DNA from: Lachnospiraceae bacterium
GTDB taxonomy: Bacteria > Bacillota > Clostridia > Lachnospirales > Lachnospiraceae
Length of the DNA stretch: 63,375 nucleotides
NCBI GenBank assembly: GCA_029008875.1
Contig: JAQXJP010000011.1
Span: forward strand, 1-63,375
Reading direction: 5' to 3'
The first letter of the stretch is position 1; every line of letters begins with the position of its first letter. Shown piece by piece: positions 41,230 through 49,317 of the stretch. Both the position numbers and the translations under genes were made by a program. A model generated the notes under the pieces. The model made no database searches and had not been told where the DNA came from. It saw nothing but the letters and a program-made list of their open reading frames with translations.

Positions 41230-42876
41230 ATGAGTTTTTCATATGTAATGGGGTTGCTGGGAGGGCTTGCACTGTTTTTATATGGAATGCAAATGATGAG
41301 TTCGGGGCTGGAGGCAGCCGCCGGGAATAGAATGAAAGGAATCATGGAGAAGTTAACCTCGAACCGAGTTGTGGGGGTGTTGGTGGGAGCGTTTATCACA
41401 GCGGTGATTCAATCCTCCTCCGCCACTACCGTCATGGTAGTGGGATTTGTGAATTCGGGGATGATGACCTTGAATCAGGCCATATGGATTATTATGGGCG
41501 CCAACATCGGAACCACCATCACCGGTCAGCTGATTGCGCTGGACGTGGGAAAAATCGCTCCGCTTATCGCTTTTTTCGGAGTGGCGGCAATTGTGTTTAT
41601 CAAGAATGAAAAAGTCAAACATCTGGGAGAAATTCTGGCAGGACTGGGAATTCTCTTCGTGGGAATGGATATGATGGGATCGGCCATGGAGCCGTTGGCG
41701 GATTCACAGGCTTTCGTGAATCTGTTGACCAAATTCGAAAATCCCATTCTGGGAATCCTGGCCGGATGCCTGTTCACGGCGCTCATTCAGTCCTCCTCCG
41801 CTTCGGTGGGTATTTTGCAGGCATTGGCAGGCAGCGGGGCCATCGGGCTGAATAGTGCAGCCTTTGTATTGTTTGGGCAAAATATCGGAACCTGTGTGAC
41901 GGCCCTTCTGGCATCCATTGGAACCAACCGGAACGCCAAACGTACCACACTGATTCACATCATGTTCAACATATTCGGAACCATCGTATTTACAATTCTT
42001 TGTCTTATTACACCAATGATAACCATGATAGAGGGCTGGACGCCGGGCAATGCTCCGGCACAGATTGCCAACTTACATACTTTGTTTAATGTAGTGACCA
42101 CACTGCTTCTGCTTCCGGTGGGAACATGGCTTGGAAAAATTGCTTCCCTCATATTGAGAGACCGAAGGGAGGAGGAATCCCTATCCGGGATGCATGTGCA
42201 GTATCTGCTGGACATGAACCATACCAACACGGAGAAGCTGGGAGCGTCCGTCATCTGTATGGCGGGAATTCAAAAAGAACTGCAGCGCATGTTAATGATG
42301 GCGGAGCGAAATGTCCGGGAGGCATTTGCAGTTTTTTCCCATTATGAAAAGGAAAAATACGAGGCGATTGAAAAGAGGGAGGAGTATGTGGATTTTCTGA
42401 ACAAGGAAATCTCCAAATACATTACCGCGGTTGCTCCCCACGAGAGAACCAGCGTCGGAAGCAAGGCATTTCATTGCCTGTTTTCCGTCACCGGCAATAT
42501 TGAGCGGATGAGCGACCATGCCATCAACATCGCCGGGTATTCCCTTTTGGTGGAGAAGAAAAAGATTACCTTTTCCGGGGAGGCAAAGAGGGAGCTGGAG
42601 GAAATGCAGCAGATCTGTGTTGCGTTGTTTTCCACTTTGTCGGAGACTCCTGTGGATTTTGTGGCATGGCATGAAAAGGTGGCATGCATGGAACAAAAGA
42701 TGGACGATATGACCATGCAATTCCGGGAAAATATGTATGCGCGGATTCAGGCCGGGCAGTGTTCCGATGAGGGAAGTATTCTGTTTTCGGAGATGCTGAC
42801 GGATTTTGAGCGCATCGGAGATCACGGATTGAATATTGCAAATGAGATGATGAAGATGGCGATTACGGAAATGTAA
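41230..42876 (+). CDS. Na/phosphate cotransporter with PhoU-like domain
   Basis: A 548-aa NptA/YjbB-type protein. The membrane part holds two inverted-repeat signature segments, QSSSATTVMVVGFVNSG (about residue 61) and QSSSASVGILQALAGSG (about residue 185), the hallmark of Na+/Pi-II transporters. The soluble tail (~330-548) consists of two PhoU-like three-helix bundles (LGASVICMAGIQKEL, GNIERMSDHAINIAGYSL, DFERIGDHGLNIANEMM). It likely moves phosphate, in either direction. The ATG at 41230 follows AGAGGAAAGGAACAATCGA. Confidence 0.92.
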   Translation: MSFSYVMGLLGGLALFLYGMQMMSSGLEAAAGNRMKGIMEKLTSNRVVGVLVGAFITAVIQSSSATTVMVVGFVNSGMMTLNQAIWIIMGANIGTTITGQLIALDVGKIAPLIAFFGVAAIVFIKNEKVKHLGEILAGLGILFVGMDMMGSAMEPLADSQAFVNLLTKFENPILGILAGCLFTALIQSSSASVGILQALAGSGAIGLNSAAFVLFGQNIGTCVTALLASIGTNRNAKRTTLIHIMFNIFGTIVFTILCLITPMITMIEGWTPGNAPAQIANLHTLFNVVTTLLLLPVGTWLGKIASLILRDRREEESLSGMHVQYLLDMNHTNTEKLGASVICMAGIQKELQRMLMMAERNVREAFAVFSHYEKEKYEAIEKREEYVDFLNKEISKYITAVAPHERTSVGSKAFHCLFSVTGNIERMSDHAINIAGYSLLVEKKKITFSGEAKRELEEMQQICVALFSTLSETPVDFVAWHEKVACMEQKMDDMTMQFRENMYARIQAGQCSDEGSILFSEMLTDFERIGDHGLNIANEMMKMAITEM

Positions 42877-42888
42877 AGGAGTAGGATT

Positions 42889-43740
42889 ATGTTCAAAAAT
42901 ATATTGAAGGGCATGCTGATTGGATTGGCCAACATCATTCCCGGGGTGAGCGGTGGAACTCTGGCGGTTTCCATGGGCTTGTACGATAAGATTATTCACT
43001 GTATCAGCCACTTTTTTTCGGATATCGTGAAAAATTTGTTGTTTCTGTTACCCATTTTGCTGGGTATGGGAATTGCCATAGTAGCCAGTTCCTTTGGTAT
43101 TGATTTCCTGTTTGAAACCTTTCCGCTTCAGACCAATCTGTTGTTTATCGGCCTGATATTGGGCAGCTTGCCGGCGATTTACGGAAAGGTGAAGAGCCGG
43201 TCCATCAAAGTCGGCTATCTGGTATCTGCCCTGTTGTTTTTTGCGGTCGTGGTGGGGATGGCGCTTCTGAACGGAGCAAACGCCCAGGAGAAGGTGATTG
43301 TGCCGGGAGTGGGGGAGATGCTTCTTCTGTTTCTGATCGGAGTTTTGGCCTCCGCAACCATGGTGGTGCCCGGCGTGAGCGGTTCCATGATGCTCCTGGT
43401 GCTGGGCTATTACAACCCCATCCTGCGGACCATCCAGGAATTTGTGATTGCTCTCGTCCACTGGGATTGGGCGGCGATGGCGGGTACCTTTTTTATCCTG
43501 ATTCCATTCGGAATCGGTGTTGTGGTGGGAATCATCGTCATCGCGAAAATAATAGAGGTGGTGTTTGATAAATTTCCCATGTATGCCTACTGGTCCATCA
43601 TGGGGCTGTTGATTGCCTCCCCCGTGGCCATTTTGATGGTGGGGAGTTTCTCGGAGGTCAACGTTGTTTCAGTGCTCACCGGAGCACTCACCTTTCTTCT
43701 GGGATGGTTTATTTCAAGAAAGCTGGGGGAGACGGAGTAA
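42889..43740 (+). CDS. DUF368-family membrane protein
   Basis: A 283-aa membrane protein with about eight predicted segments and the two family strings GLANIIPGVSGGTLAVSMG (residue ~10) and MVVPGVSGSMMLLVLGYYN (residue ~160), which show an internal duplication. DUF368 proteins have been linked to undecaprenyl-phosphate recycling in Firmicutes and related bacteria; that role is from family knowledge, not from this sequence. The gene is 12 bases behind the phosphate transporter and ends the ion operon. The ATG at 42889 follows AAAGGAGTAGGATT. Confidence 0.9.
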   Translation: MFKNILKGMLIGLANIIPGVSGGTLAVSMGLYDKIIHCISHFFSDIVKNLLFLLPILLGMGIAIVASSFGIDFLFETFPLQTNLLFIGLILGSLPAIYGKVKSRSIKVGYLVSALLFFAVVVGMALLNGANAQEKVIVPGVGEMLLLFLIGVLASATMVVPGVSGSMMLLVLGYYNPILRTIQEFVIALVHWDWAAMAGTFFILIPFGIGVVVGIIVIAKIIEVVFDKFPMYAYWSIMGLLIASPVAILMVGSFSEVNVVSVLTGALTFLLGWFISRKLGETE

Positions 43741-43761
43741 AGCAGCCGATTTTTTACAATC

Positions 43762-44280
43762 CTACTGATGCAGATCCTCCAGCAGGGCCGCAAATTTGTC
43801 CCTGTCGAAGTTCCCGTTTGCGGCGGTGTTCTTCATCCACAGCTTCAAGGATTCCACCGTGAGGGAAATTTTATTGAGACGATCCTGAATGCGGGCAAAA
43901 TCCGGGAGCTCATCTTCCGTGATTTGCCCGTCTTCTGCGATTTCAATCAACCGGTCTCGCTGACGGTCCAAGGCGTTCAGGGAGGCCAAGATTCCCAGGG
44001 AGATTTCGGACAAACTTGACAGGGGAATCTCCTGTACACTTTCTTTTCCGATGCGGCACTCATGGGTGCAGTAGTAGTTGCACAGGGAGGGACATCTGTA
44101 TGCTTCTGCCATGGCAACTACATCCTCCGGAGTTGCAGGTGTCTTTTCACTTTCTATTTTTTCAATGCGGCTCTCCGAGATAAATCCCAGAAGCTCGCTG
44201 GCCTGCGCGCGGGTCAATCCGGCAGCTTCCCTGCATTGAAAGTACATATTCTTGTTTTCTTTGGTTGACTTTTTTCCCAC
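43762..44280 (-). CDS. XRE-type helix-turn-helix regulator
   Basis: A 172-aa protein encoded on the minus strand, start GTG at 44280 behind GGAGAAGAGTT. The N-terminal HTH (residues ~12-65) has YFQCREAAGLTRAQASELLGFISESRI, typical of XRE/Cro repressors. A CNYYCTHEC motif (about residues 68-76) follows and could bind metal. The C-terminal half is helical and coiled (DRLNKISLTVESLKLWM). The gene is convergent with the ion operon. Two 13-bp direct repeats immediately upstream may be its own operators. Confidence 0.82.
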   Translation of the reverse strand: MGKKSTKENKNMYFQCREAAGLTRAQASELLGFISESRIEKIESEKTPATPEDVVAMAEAYRCPSLCNYYCTHECRIGKESVQEIPLSSLSEISLGILASLNALDRQRDRLIEIAEDGQITEDELPDFARIQDRLNKISLTVESLKLWMKNTAANGNFDRDKFAALLEDLHQ

Positions 44281-44291
44281 AACTCTTCTCC

Positions 44292-44333
44292 TATATCCGT
44301 AAACCTTATTTCTTCTTCATTATATCCGCAAAC
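44292..44333 (-). promoter_or_regulatory. Paired direct-repeat operator upstream of the HTH gene
   Basis: TATATCCGTAAAC (44292-44304) and TATATCCGCAAAC (44321-44333) are 29 bp apart. They sit in the promoter region of the minus-strand HTH gene and include a TATAAT box on that strand (44319-44324), so autoregulation is likely. Confidence 0.6.
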
Positions 44334-44498
44334 TCCCCTCACGAAAAGAGAGAAAACAGTTTAATTCGCCATTTCCGCGAAATTAGAGCCCTCTTTTTTG
44401 CCACACCGGGAATTTATTCTCCCGGCGACTCCATATAAAATTAAGGTATCGAAACGAGGAAACGTTTGAGAATCAGTTTATGAAAAGAGAGGAAGAAA

Positions 44499-44561
44499 AT
44501 GATGTTAGCGTTTGTGCTGGGAGAATTGTTGGGAATTACTTCTAGATTAGCATTTCTATAG
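44499..44561 (+). CDS. Possible 20-aa hydrophobic peptide
   Basis: ATG at 44499 behind AGAGAGGAAGAAA. It encodes a short hydrophobic peptide beginning MMLAFVLGELLGI with a few polar residues at the end. It could be a leader peptide, a toxin-like or membrane peptide, or the relic of a larger gene. The good ribosome binding site is its only support. Confidence 0.25.
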   Translation: MMLAFVLGELLGITSRLAFL

Positions 44562-44604
44562 CGGATGGAATATGTTATAATAGCATACGGAAAAACATGG
44601 ATAC

Positions 44605-44631
44605 AGAGGCTGCGGATAACAGCCTCTTTTC
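44605..44631 (+). terminator. Terminator-like hairpin
   Basis: AGAGGCTG (44605-44612) pairs with CAGCCTCT (44620-44627), followed by TTTCTG. It lies about 22 bases upstream of the MmcQ/MGMT start, so it may act as an attenuator. Confidence 0.65.
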
Positions 44632-44652
44632 TGTATGATAAAGGGGTAAGAA

Positions 44653-45279
44653 ATGCGAACACGGGAAGAAGCGTTGGAGTACGGATTGTCTTTTCCGGAT
44701 ACCTATCAGGAGGCACCGTTCCATGATCCCAATTGGCAGATTGTCCGCGTGAGGGCGAGCAAAAAGGCTTTTTTGTGGACCTACGAGAGGAACGGATATA
44801 TCAATTTGAATGTGAAGGTGGACCCCCAGTGGAGGGACCTTTGGAGAAGCACCTACGAGGCAGTGATTCCGGGATGGCATCAGAATAAGGAGCATTGGAA
44901 TACCATCATTCTGGACGGAACCATTCCCCGGGAGGAGATCTGTCGAATGATTGGGGAGAGCTACGATCTGGTGACGGACAGTCCGTCCAAGAGAATCTAT
45001 GAGGCGGTCAAAAAGATTCCCCGGGGAAGGGTGGCAACCTACGGACAGGTGGCCGCGCTGGCAGGGGACAAAAAGATGGCCCGCGCCGTGGGAAATGCCC
45101 TGCACCACAATCCGGATCCGGAGCATATACCCTGTTACCGGGTGGTGAACGCGAAGGGAGAATTGTCAGGGGCCTTTGCTTTTGGAGGGGCGGACGAACA
45201 AGCGAGACTTCTGGAAGCGGATGGAATTGAAGTGGTAAACGGATGTGTTGATTTAGAGAAATATGGATGGAAGGAGTAA
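44653..45279 (+). CDS. MmcQ/YjbR domain fused to an MGMT-like domain
   Basis: A 208-aa fusion. Residues ~1-110 match the MmcQ/YjbR DNA-binding-like fold (FPDTYQEAPFHDPNWQIVRV, FLWTYERNGYINLNVKVDP, EHWNTIILDGTIP). Residues ~118-208 match the catalytic domain of O6-alkylguanine-DNA alkyltransferases (IPRGRVATYGQVAALAGDKK, ARAVGNALHHNP). The active-site loop reads IPCYRVVNAKG, so the Cys is kept but the following His of PCHRV is Tyr. It may repair alkylated bases with altered reactivity or act as an alkyltransferase-like sensor. The ATG at 44653 follows AAAGGGGTAAGAA. Confidence 0.85.
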   Translation: MRTREEALEYGLSFPDTYQEAPFHDPNWQIVRVRASKKAFLWTYERNGYINLNVKVDPQWRDLWRSTYEAVIPGWHQNKEHWNTIILDGTIPREEICRMIGESYDLVTDSPSKRIYEAVKKIPRGRVATYGQVAALAGDKKMARAVGNALHHNPDPEHIPCYRVVNAKGELSGAFAFGGADEQARLLEADGIEVVNGCVDLEKYGWKE

Positions 45280-45282
45280 CAT

Positions 45283-45639
45283 ATGGCATTTGACTTTGAA
45301 AAACTAAAGGAAGACATCGTGTCGGCAGGAAAAGAGGTAGGAGATTTTGCCAAGGGGGCGACGGATATCGCCAGGATTAAAATCAATATTCGCACCAAGG
45401 AGGATTTCCTGCAGAAGCAGTACGCAGAGCTGGGAAAAGCATATTACGCCTGTGTGGAGAGCGGGGAGGAGATGCATGCGGAGGCATGTATGGACTCCAT
45501 CCGTGAGGTGAAGGCGGAAATCAAACGGCTAAATGAGGAACTCATGGATGCGCAAGGCTCCACCGTATGTGAGAACTGCGGGGCGAAGCAGGCTGCAGGC
45601 ACCAACTACTGCCAAAACTGTGGGGCGCCGCTACAATAG
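45283..45639 (+). CDS. Zinc-ribbon protein, 118 aa
   Basis: The N-terminal ~85 residues are helical and coiled (KLKEDIVSAGKEVGDFAKGA, AEIKRLNEELMDAQ). The C-terminus is a zinc ribbon with two CxxC pairs (CENCGAKQAAGTNYCQNCG). It is cytosolic and short. It begins 4 bases after the previous gene, with an AAGGAGTAACAT site, so it is co-translated with the MmcQ/MGMT protein. Function is unknown. Confidence 0.82.
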   Translation: MAFDFEKLKEDIVSAGKEVGDFAKGATDIARIKINIRTKEDFLQKQYAELGKAYYACVESGEEMHAEACMDSIREVKAEIKRLNEELMDAQGSTVCENCGAKQAAGTNYCQNCGAPLQ

Positions 45640-45699
45640 TCGTTTTTTGTGTACAACTACAGCTTGGAGAAGACTGGAGATAAAGGAGAAAACAGAAGA

Positions 45700-46878
45700 G
45701 TGAAAAATTACAAGTACACAATCTATGCAAGCTATGTGGGGTACATTACCCAGGCCATCGTCAACAACCTGGCGCCCCTGTTATTTCTGATTTTTCAGGC
45801 ACAGTTTCATTTTTCACTGGGTCAGATTACCACATTGATCACCCTTAATTTCGGAATTCAATTGCTGGTGGATTTGCTCTCGGCAAAATTTGTGGACCGG
45901 ATCGGGTATCGCAAATGTATCGTGGCGGCGCATGTGTTTGCCGCGGCAGGACTTATGGGGCTTGCCGTATTTCCGTTCATTTTTCCGATGGCATATGCGG
46001 GACTGCTGTTTGCGGTTGTGCTGTATGCAATCGGCGGCGGAATTATCGAAGTGCTGATCAGCCCCATCGTGGAGGCGTGTCCCACCGATGACAAGGAAGC
46101 AGCAATGAGTCTGCTGCATTCCTTCTACTGCTGGGGAACCGTGGCGGTGGTTTTGCTGTCCACCGGTTTTTTACATTTTTGCGGAAAAGAAAACTGGAGA
46201 ATCCTAGCCTGTCTTTGGGCAGCGATTCCCCTTGTGAATGTCTTTGCTTTTTTGAAGGTCCCGATTCTTCATCTCACGGAGGAGAACGAGGGATTAACCA
46301 TCGGACAGTTGCTTAAGTCAAAACTCTTTTGGATGTTTTTTGTCCTGATGATTACCGCAGGGGCATCGGAGCAGGCCATGAGCCAGTGGGCGTCAGCTTT
46401 TGCGGAAAGCGGCCTCCATGTGTCAAAAACCATAGGAGACCTGGCCGGGCCATGCGTGTTTTCCATCCTGATGGGAAGCGCTCGGGCACTGTACGCCAAG
46501 TTCAGTGAACATCTGGATTTGCTCCGGTTTCTCGTCGGGAGCGGAATCCTGTGTGTATGCTCCTACCTTCTGGCGGTTTTTGCGCCGAACGCAGTGTTAT
46601 CCCTTGTGGGATGCGGCTTGTGCGGCTTGTCCGTGGGGATTATGTGGCCGGGAGTATTCAGCCTCGCTTCGGCCCGCATGAGAAACGGAGGAACCGCAAT
46701 GTTTGCGCTTTTGGCCCTGGCCGGGGATGTGGGCTGTTCCGGGGGACCGACACTTGTGGGGCAGGTGGCCGGCGCTTTTGGGGACAATTTAAAGTCCGGA
46801 CTTGCAGCAGCGATGATTTTCCCGGTGATATTAATCCTGTTTATGCTGATGTTGAAAAAAAAGGGTAGTCTCTCGTGA
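45700..46878 (+). CDS. MFS transporter
   Basis: A 392-aa membrane protein with 12 predicted segments. The major-facilitator signature between segments 2 and 3 is seen in SAKFVDRIGYRKC (D-R-x-G-x-R-K/R). I chose the GTG at 45700 behind AAAGGAG; an in-frame ATG at 45649 has no good site and would add an odd tail. The family is close to putative sugar or drug MFS carriers, but the substrate is unknown. It is convergent with the flotillin gene and shares a terminator with it. Confidence 0.85.
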   Translation: MKNYKYTIYASYVGYITQAIVNNLAPLLFLIFQAQFHFSLGQITTLITLNFGIQLLVDLLSAKFVDRIGYRKCIVAAHVFAAAGLMGLAVFPFIFPMAYAGLLFAVVLYAIGGGIIEVLISPIVEACPTDDKEAAMSLLHSFYCWGTVAVVLLSTGFLHFCGKENWRILACLWAAIPLVNVFAFLKVPILHLTEENEGLTIGQLLKSKLFWMFFVLMITAGASEQAMSQWASAFAESGLHVSKTIGDLAGPCVFSILMGSARALYAKFSEHLDLLRFLVGSGILCVCSYLLAVFAPNAVLSLVGCGLCGLSVGIMWPGVFSLASARMRNGGTAMFALLALAGDVGCSGGPTLVGQVAGAFGDNLKSGLAAAMIFPVILILFMLMLKKKGSLS

Positions 46879-46895
46879 GAGAGGCTGCCCTTTTT
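46863..46895. terminator. Bidirectional terminator between MFS and flotillin genes
   Basis: GGGTAGTCTCTC (46863-46874) pairs with GAGAGGCTGCCC (46879-46890). A T-run follows on the plus strand and an A-run precedes it, so it can serve both converging genes. Its left arm overlaps the MFS stop codon. Confidence 0.88.
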
Positions 46896-46907
46896 ATATG
46901 TATCTTT

Positions 46908-48395
46908 TTAGTTGTCGGAATCCACTTCTGTGAAGTCTGTGGAGTCTGCCTTCTTGGTGGTGGAACCGGAAGCTGTGGTTCCCTGGGATTTGGTAACCGC
47001 GCTGGCGATTAATTCCTTCACATCCACACCGGTGGAATCTCCCACGCCGTCAAAGATCTTGGTCATGGTTGTGGTGATATCACCCACCAGCTTGGAAGCG
47101 TTTCCGTCGCCGTACATGGTGATGGAATCCACGTTTGCGAGAGGCTCTGCCACATTCTTGGCAACCTCCGGAATGATTGCGGTAAGCATATCGATAACGG
47201 AAGCCTGACCCATCTTAGCCTGGGCCTCTGCCTTTTTCTCGATACCTTCTGCCTCGGCGATGGCTTTTGCACGAATGGCATCTGCCTCTGCCTCACCCAC
47301 AGCCTTGATACCGGCTGCTTCCTGCTCTCTCGCGTAGCGATCCGCTTCCGCCTGAGCTTTTCTTGCCTCTGCCTCCTTGATCGCCTCGAAGGCCTTTGCC
47401 TCGGCTTCCTTCTGTCTCTGATACAACTGGGCATCGGCTTTCTGCTGTGCCGCATAGCGGTCTGCTTCCGCCTGCTTCTTGATTTCCGCATCCAGCATCT
47501 GTTCCTTTACGGCAACTTCCTTCTCGCGCAACTCGATTTCACGTTCCTGCTTGGCGATGTTGGCGTTTGCGGTGGTTACCTCAATCTGCTTACGCTGTTC
47601 CTCTTCCTGAATCTTGTATGCGGCATCCGCGATAGCCTTCTTGGTATCTGCATCCATTTGGAGCTCGGAGCGCTTAATTGCCAATTCGTTCTGGCGCATT
47701 GCAATCTCGGTATCTGCTGCCACCTGGGCATCGTTGGCTTCCTTATCCGCCTTTGCCTTTGCGATGGCGATGTCTCTCTCGGATTCGGCACGGGAGATTG
47801 CTGCAGCCTTGCTGATGCGGACGATGTTGTCCACACCCAGGTTCTCAATCACATGCTCATTGTCCACGAAGTTCTGTACATTGAAGGAAGTGATTACAAG
47901 TCCGATTGCGGCCAGATCCGGATCCGCATTCTCCTTTACCAGTGTGGCGAACTTCTGGCGATCGCACACCATCTCTTCCAACTTCATCTTTCCGACGATC
48001 TCACGCATATTGCCTTCCAACACTTCGCGGGCAACGGAAGCAATGTATTCCGGATTCTTGTTCAGAAAGTTGCGTGCGGCTTTCTCCAGCATCTCCTTGG
48101 TATGTCCAATCTGAACGTTTACGTTGGCATCCACATTAATGTTGATGTAGTCAGCGGTGGGAACGGAGCTGGATGTGCGGACATCGATGGCAATCAACTG
48201 GAGTTTCAAGATATCCTTTTTCTCAATGAAGGGAATCTTGATTCCGGATTTACCAATCAGGTACCGTGGCTCCTTGTGAGGTCCGGTGATGATGTATGCT
48301 TCATCCGTTGATGCCTTCACGTATCCGGTGATGATAATCAACAGGATGAGCAACGCTAAAATTGCGATCGGAATGATCAATAAGAGTTGTTCCAT
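46908..48395 (-). CDS. Flotillin-like SPFH protein
   Basis: A 495-aa membrane scaffold protein on the minus strand. An N-terminal membrane segment (residues ~1-25, LLLIIPIAILALLILLIIIT) is followed by an SPFH/band 7 domain (~30-190: YIITGPHKEPRYLIGKSGI, DVRTSSSVPTADYININVDA). A long EA-repeat coiled coil rich in Glu, Ala, Lys and Arg runs over ~210-390, and a low-complexity tail ends in TEVDSDN. It organises functional membrane microdomains in family members. I chose the ATG at 48395 with AAAGGAGAAAAGTT upstream; an ATG 18 bases earlier contains that site. Confidence 0.9.
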   Translation of the reverse strand: MEQLLLIIPIAILALLILLIIITGYVKASTDEAYIITGPHKEPRYLIGKSGIKIPFIEKKDILKLQLIAIDVRTSSSVPTADYININVDANVNVQIGHTKEMLEKAARNFLNKNPEYIASVAREVLEGNMREIVGKMKLEEMVCDRQKFATLVKENADPDLAAIGLVITSFNVQNFVDNEHVIENLGVDNIVRISKAAAISRAESERDIAIAKAKADKEANDAQVAADTEIAMRQNELAIKRSELQMDADTKKAIADAAYKIQEEEQRKQIEVTTANANIAKQEREIELREKEVAVKEQMLDAEIKKQAEADRYAAQQKADAQLYQRQKEAEAKAFEAIKEAEARKAQAEADRYAREQEAAGIKAVGEAEADAIRAKAIAEAEGIEKKAEAQAKMGQASVIDMLTAIIPEVAKNVAEPLANVDSITMYGDGNASKLVGDITTTMTKIFDGVGDSTGVDVKELIASAVTKSQGTTASGSTTKKADSTDFTEVDSDN

Positions 48396-48558
48396 AACTT
48401 TTCTCCTTTGCATAGTAGTTGTTTCCTTCAGTATATGAAAATTCCGGAAGAATATCTACGCCCAAATACTTATTATTTTCTTAATTTTACCTAACGCTTT
48501 GGATTTTTATGGGAAAAAGAATATAATATCCTTATACATATGTGGGAGAGGATACGAC

Positions 48559-49233
48559 GTGCATATTGTTTTGTTTATTTCGCTCATGATAGTCAGCGGA
48601 ATCCATCTTTATCATAGTTGGATTGACGATTTTCAAAAAAGAAGGTACACAAAACCGCTCTTGATGCCGATGATAATACTGTACTATGGGGCTTCGGTAG
48701 GTTTCGAGAACGTGAATCTACTGTTGCTCTGTGCTTTTATCACAAGCTGGATAGGGGATATGCTATTGATTCCCCGGGGCAATCAGTGGTTTGTGATGGG
48801 TGGTTGCAGCTTTTTGATAAGCCACCTGTTGCTGATGGCGCTGTTTGCAACTCAAAGCCATGTGGATTGGAATTTTTTGCCTTGTTTGATCCTGGCGGCA
48901 GTGATATATTATGGAATTGCAGTAGTGTTGGTAGTGCGATTGTGGGAGCATATGCCGAAAAAGATGGGGCCTCTGATGGGGATATATATGCTGACCAACG
49001 GAACCATGAATATGTTTGCTCTGGCCCATCTGCTGGCGGTGCCGGGGGTGGGAAGTGCCTTTATGTATGCAGGAGCATTGCTATTCTTTTTCTCCGATTG
49101 TGTGCTTGGGATGGTGCGTTTTACACCCGGCGGAGGAGCGGTGTTCAAGAGGCATTTTGCGGTTATGCTGACCTATATTTTATCCCAGGTATTTCTGGTG
49201 CAGGGAATGATTTTCCTGGGAATTGGTAAATAA
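48559..49233 (+). CDS. YhhN-family membrane protein (lysoplasmalogenase-like)
   Basis: A 224-aa membrane protein with about eight predicted segments and no large soluble part. The strings SWIGDMLLIPRGNQWFVMGG and LFFFSDCVLGMVRF carry the conserved Asp pairs of the YhhN/TMEM86 family, which hydrolyses lysoplasmalogens in vertebrates and some bacteria. Plasmalogens are common in anaerobic Clostridia, so the role fits. The start is GTG 48559 behind GAGAGGATACGAC; a longer start at ATG 48499 is less likely because it lacks a site. Confidence 0.82.
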   Translation: MHIVLFISLMIVSGIHLYHSWIDDFQKRRYTKPLLMPMIILYYGASVGFENVNLLLLCAFITSWIGDMLLIPRGNQWFVMGGCSFLISHLLLMALFATQSHVDWNFLPCLILAAVIYYGIAVVLVVRLWEHMPKKMGPLMGIYMLTNGTMNMFALAHLLAVPGVGSAFMYAGALLFFFSDCVLGMVRFTPGGGAVFKRHFAVMLTYILSQVFLVQGMIFLGIGK

Positions 49234-49253
49234 TGTTTTTTAGGGGCAAGCCC

Positions 49254-49282
49254 TTTACATGACATTTTAAGAAACATATAAT
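49254..49282 (+). promoter_or_regulatory. Sigma-A promoter of the lysozyme gene
   Basis: TTTACA (49254-49259), a 17-bp spacer and TATAAT (49277-49282). An inverted TGACATT / AATGTCA pair (about 49260-49286) flanks the -10 box and may be an operator. Confidence 0.75.
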
Positions 49283-49317
49283 GTCAGAAGTGGAATTTTT
49301 TAGGAGGAATGCAAGAA

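Larger units (their letters stand above)
44281..44652. other. Gene-free stretch with operator repeats, a mini-ORF and a terminator
   Basis: From left to right it holds the two TATATCCG(T/C)AAAC repeats, a CCGGGA/TCCCGG hairpin near 44406-44425, a 20-codon ORF with a good ribosome binding site (44499-44561), a TATAAT box at 44576-44581 without a convincing -35, and a terminator-like hairpin at 44605-44630 just before the next gene. Confidence 0.5.
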
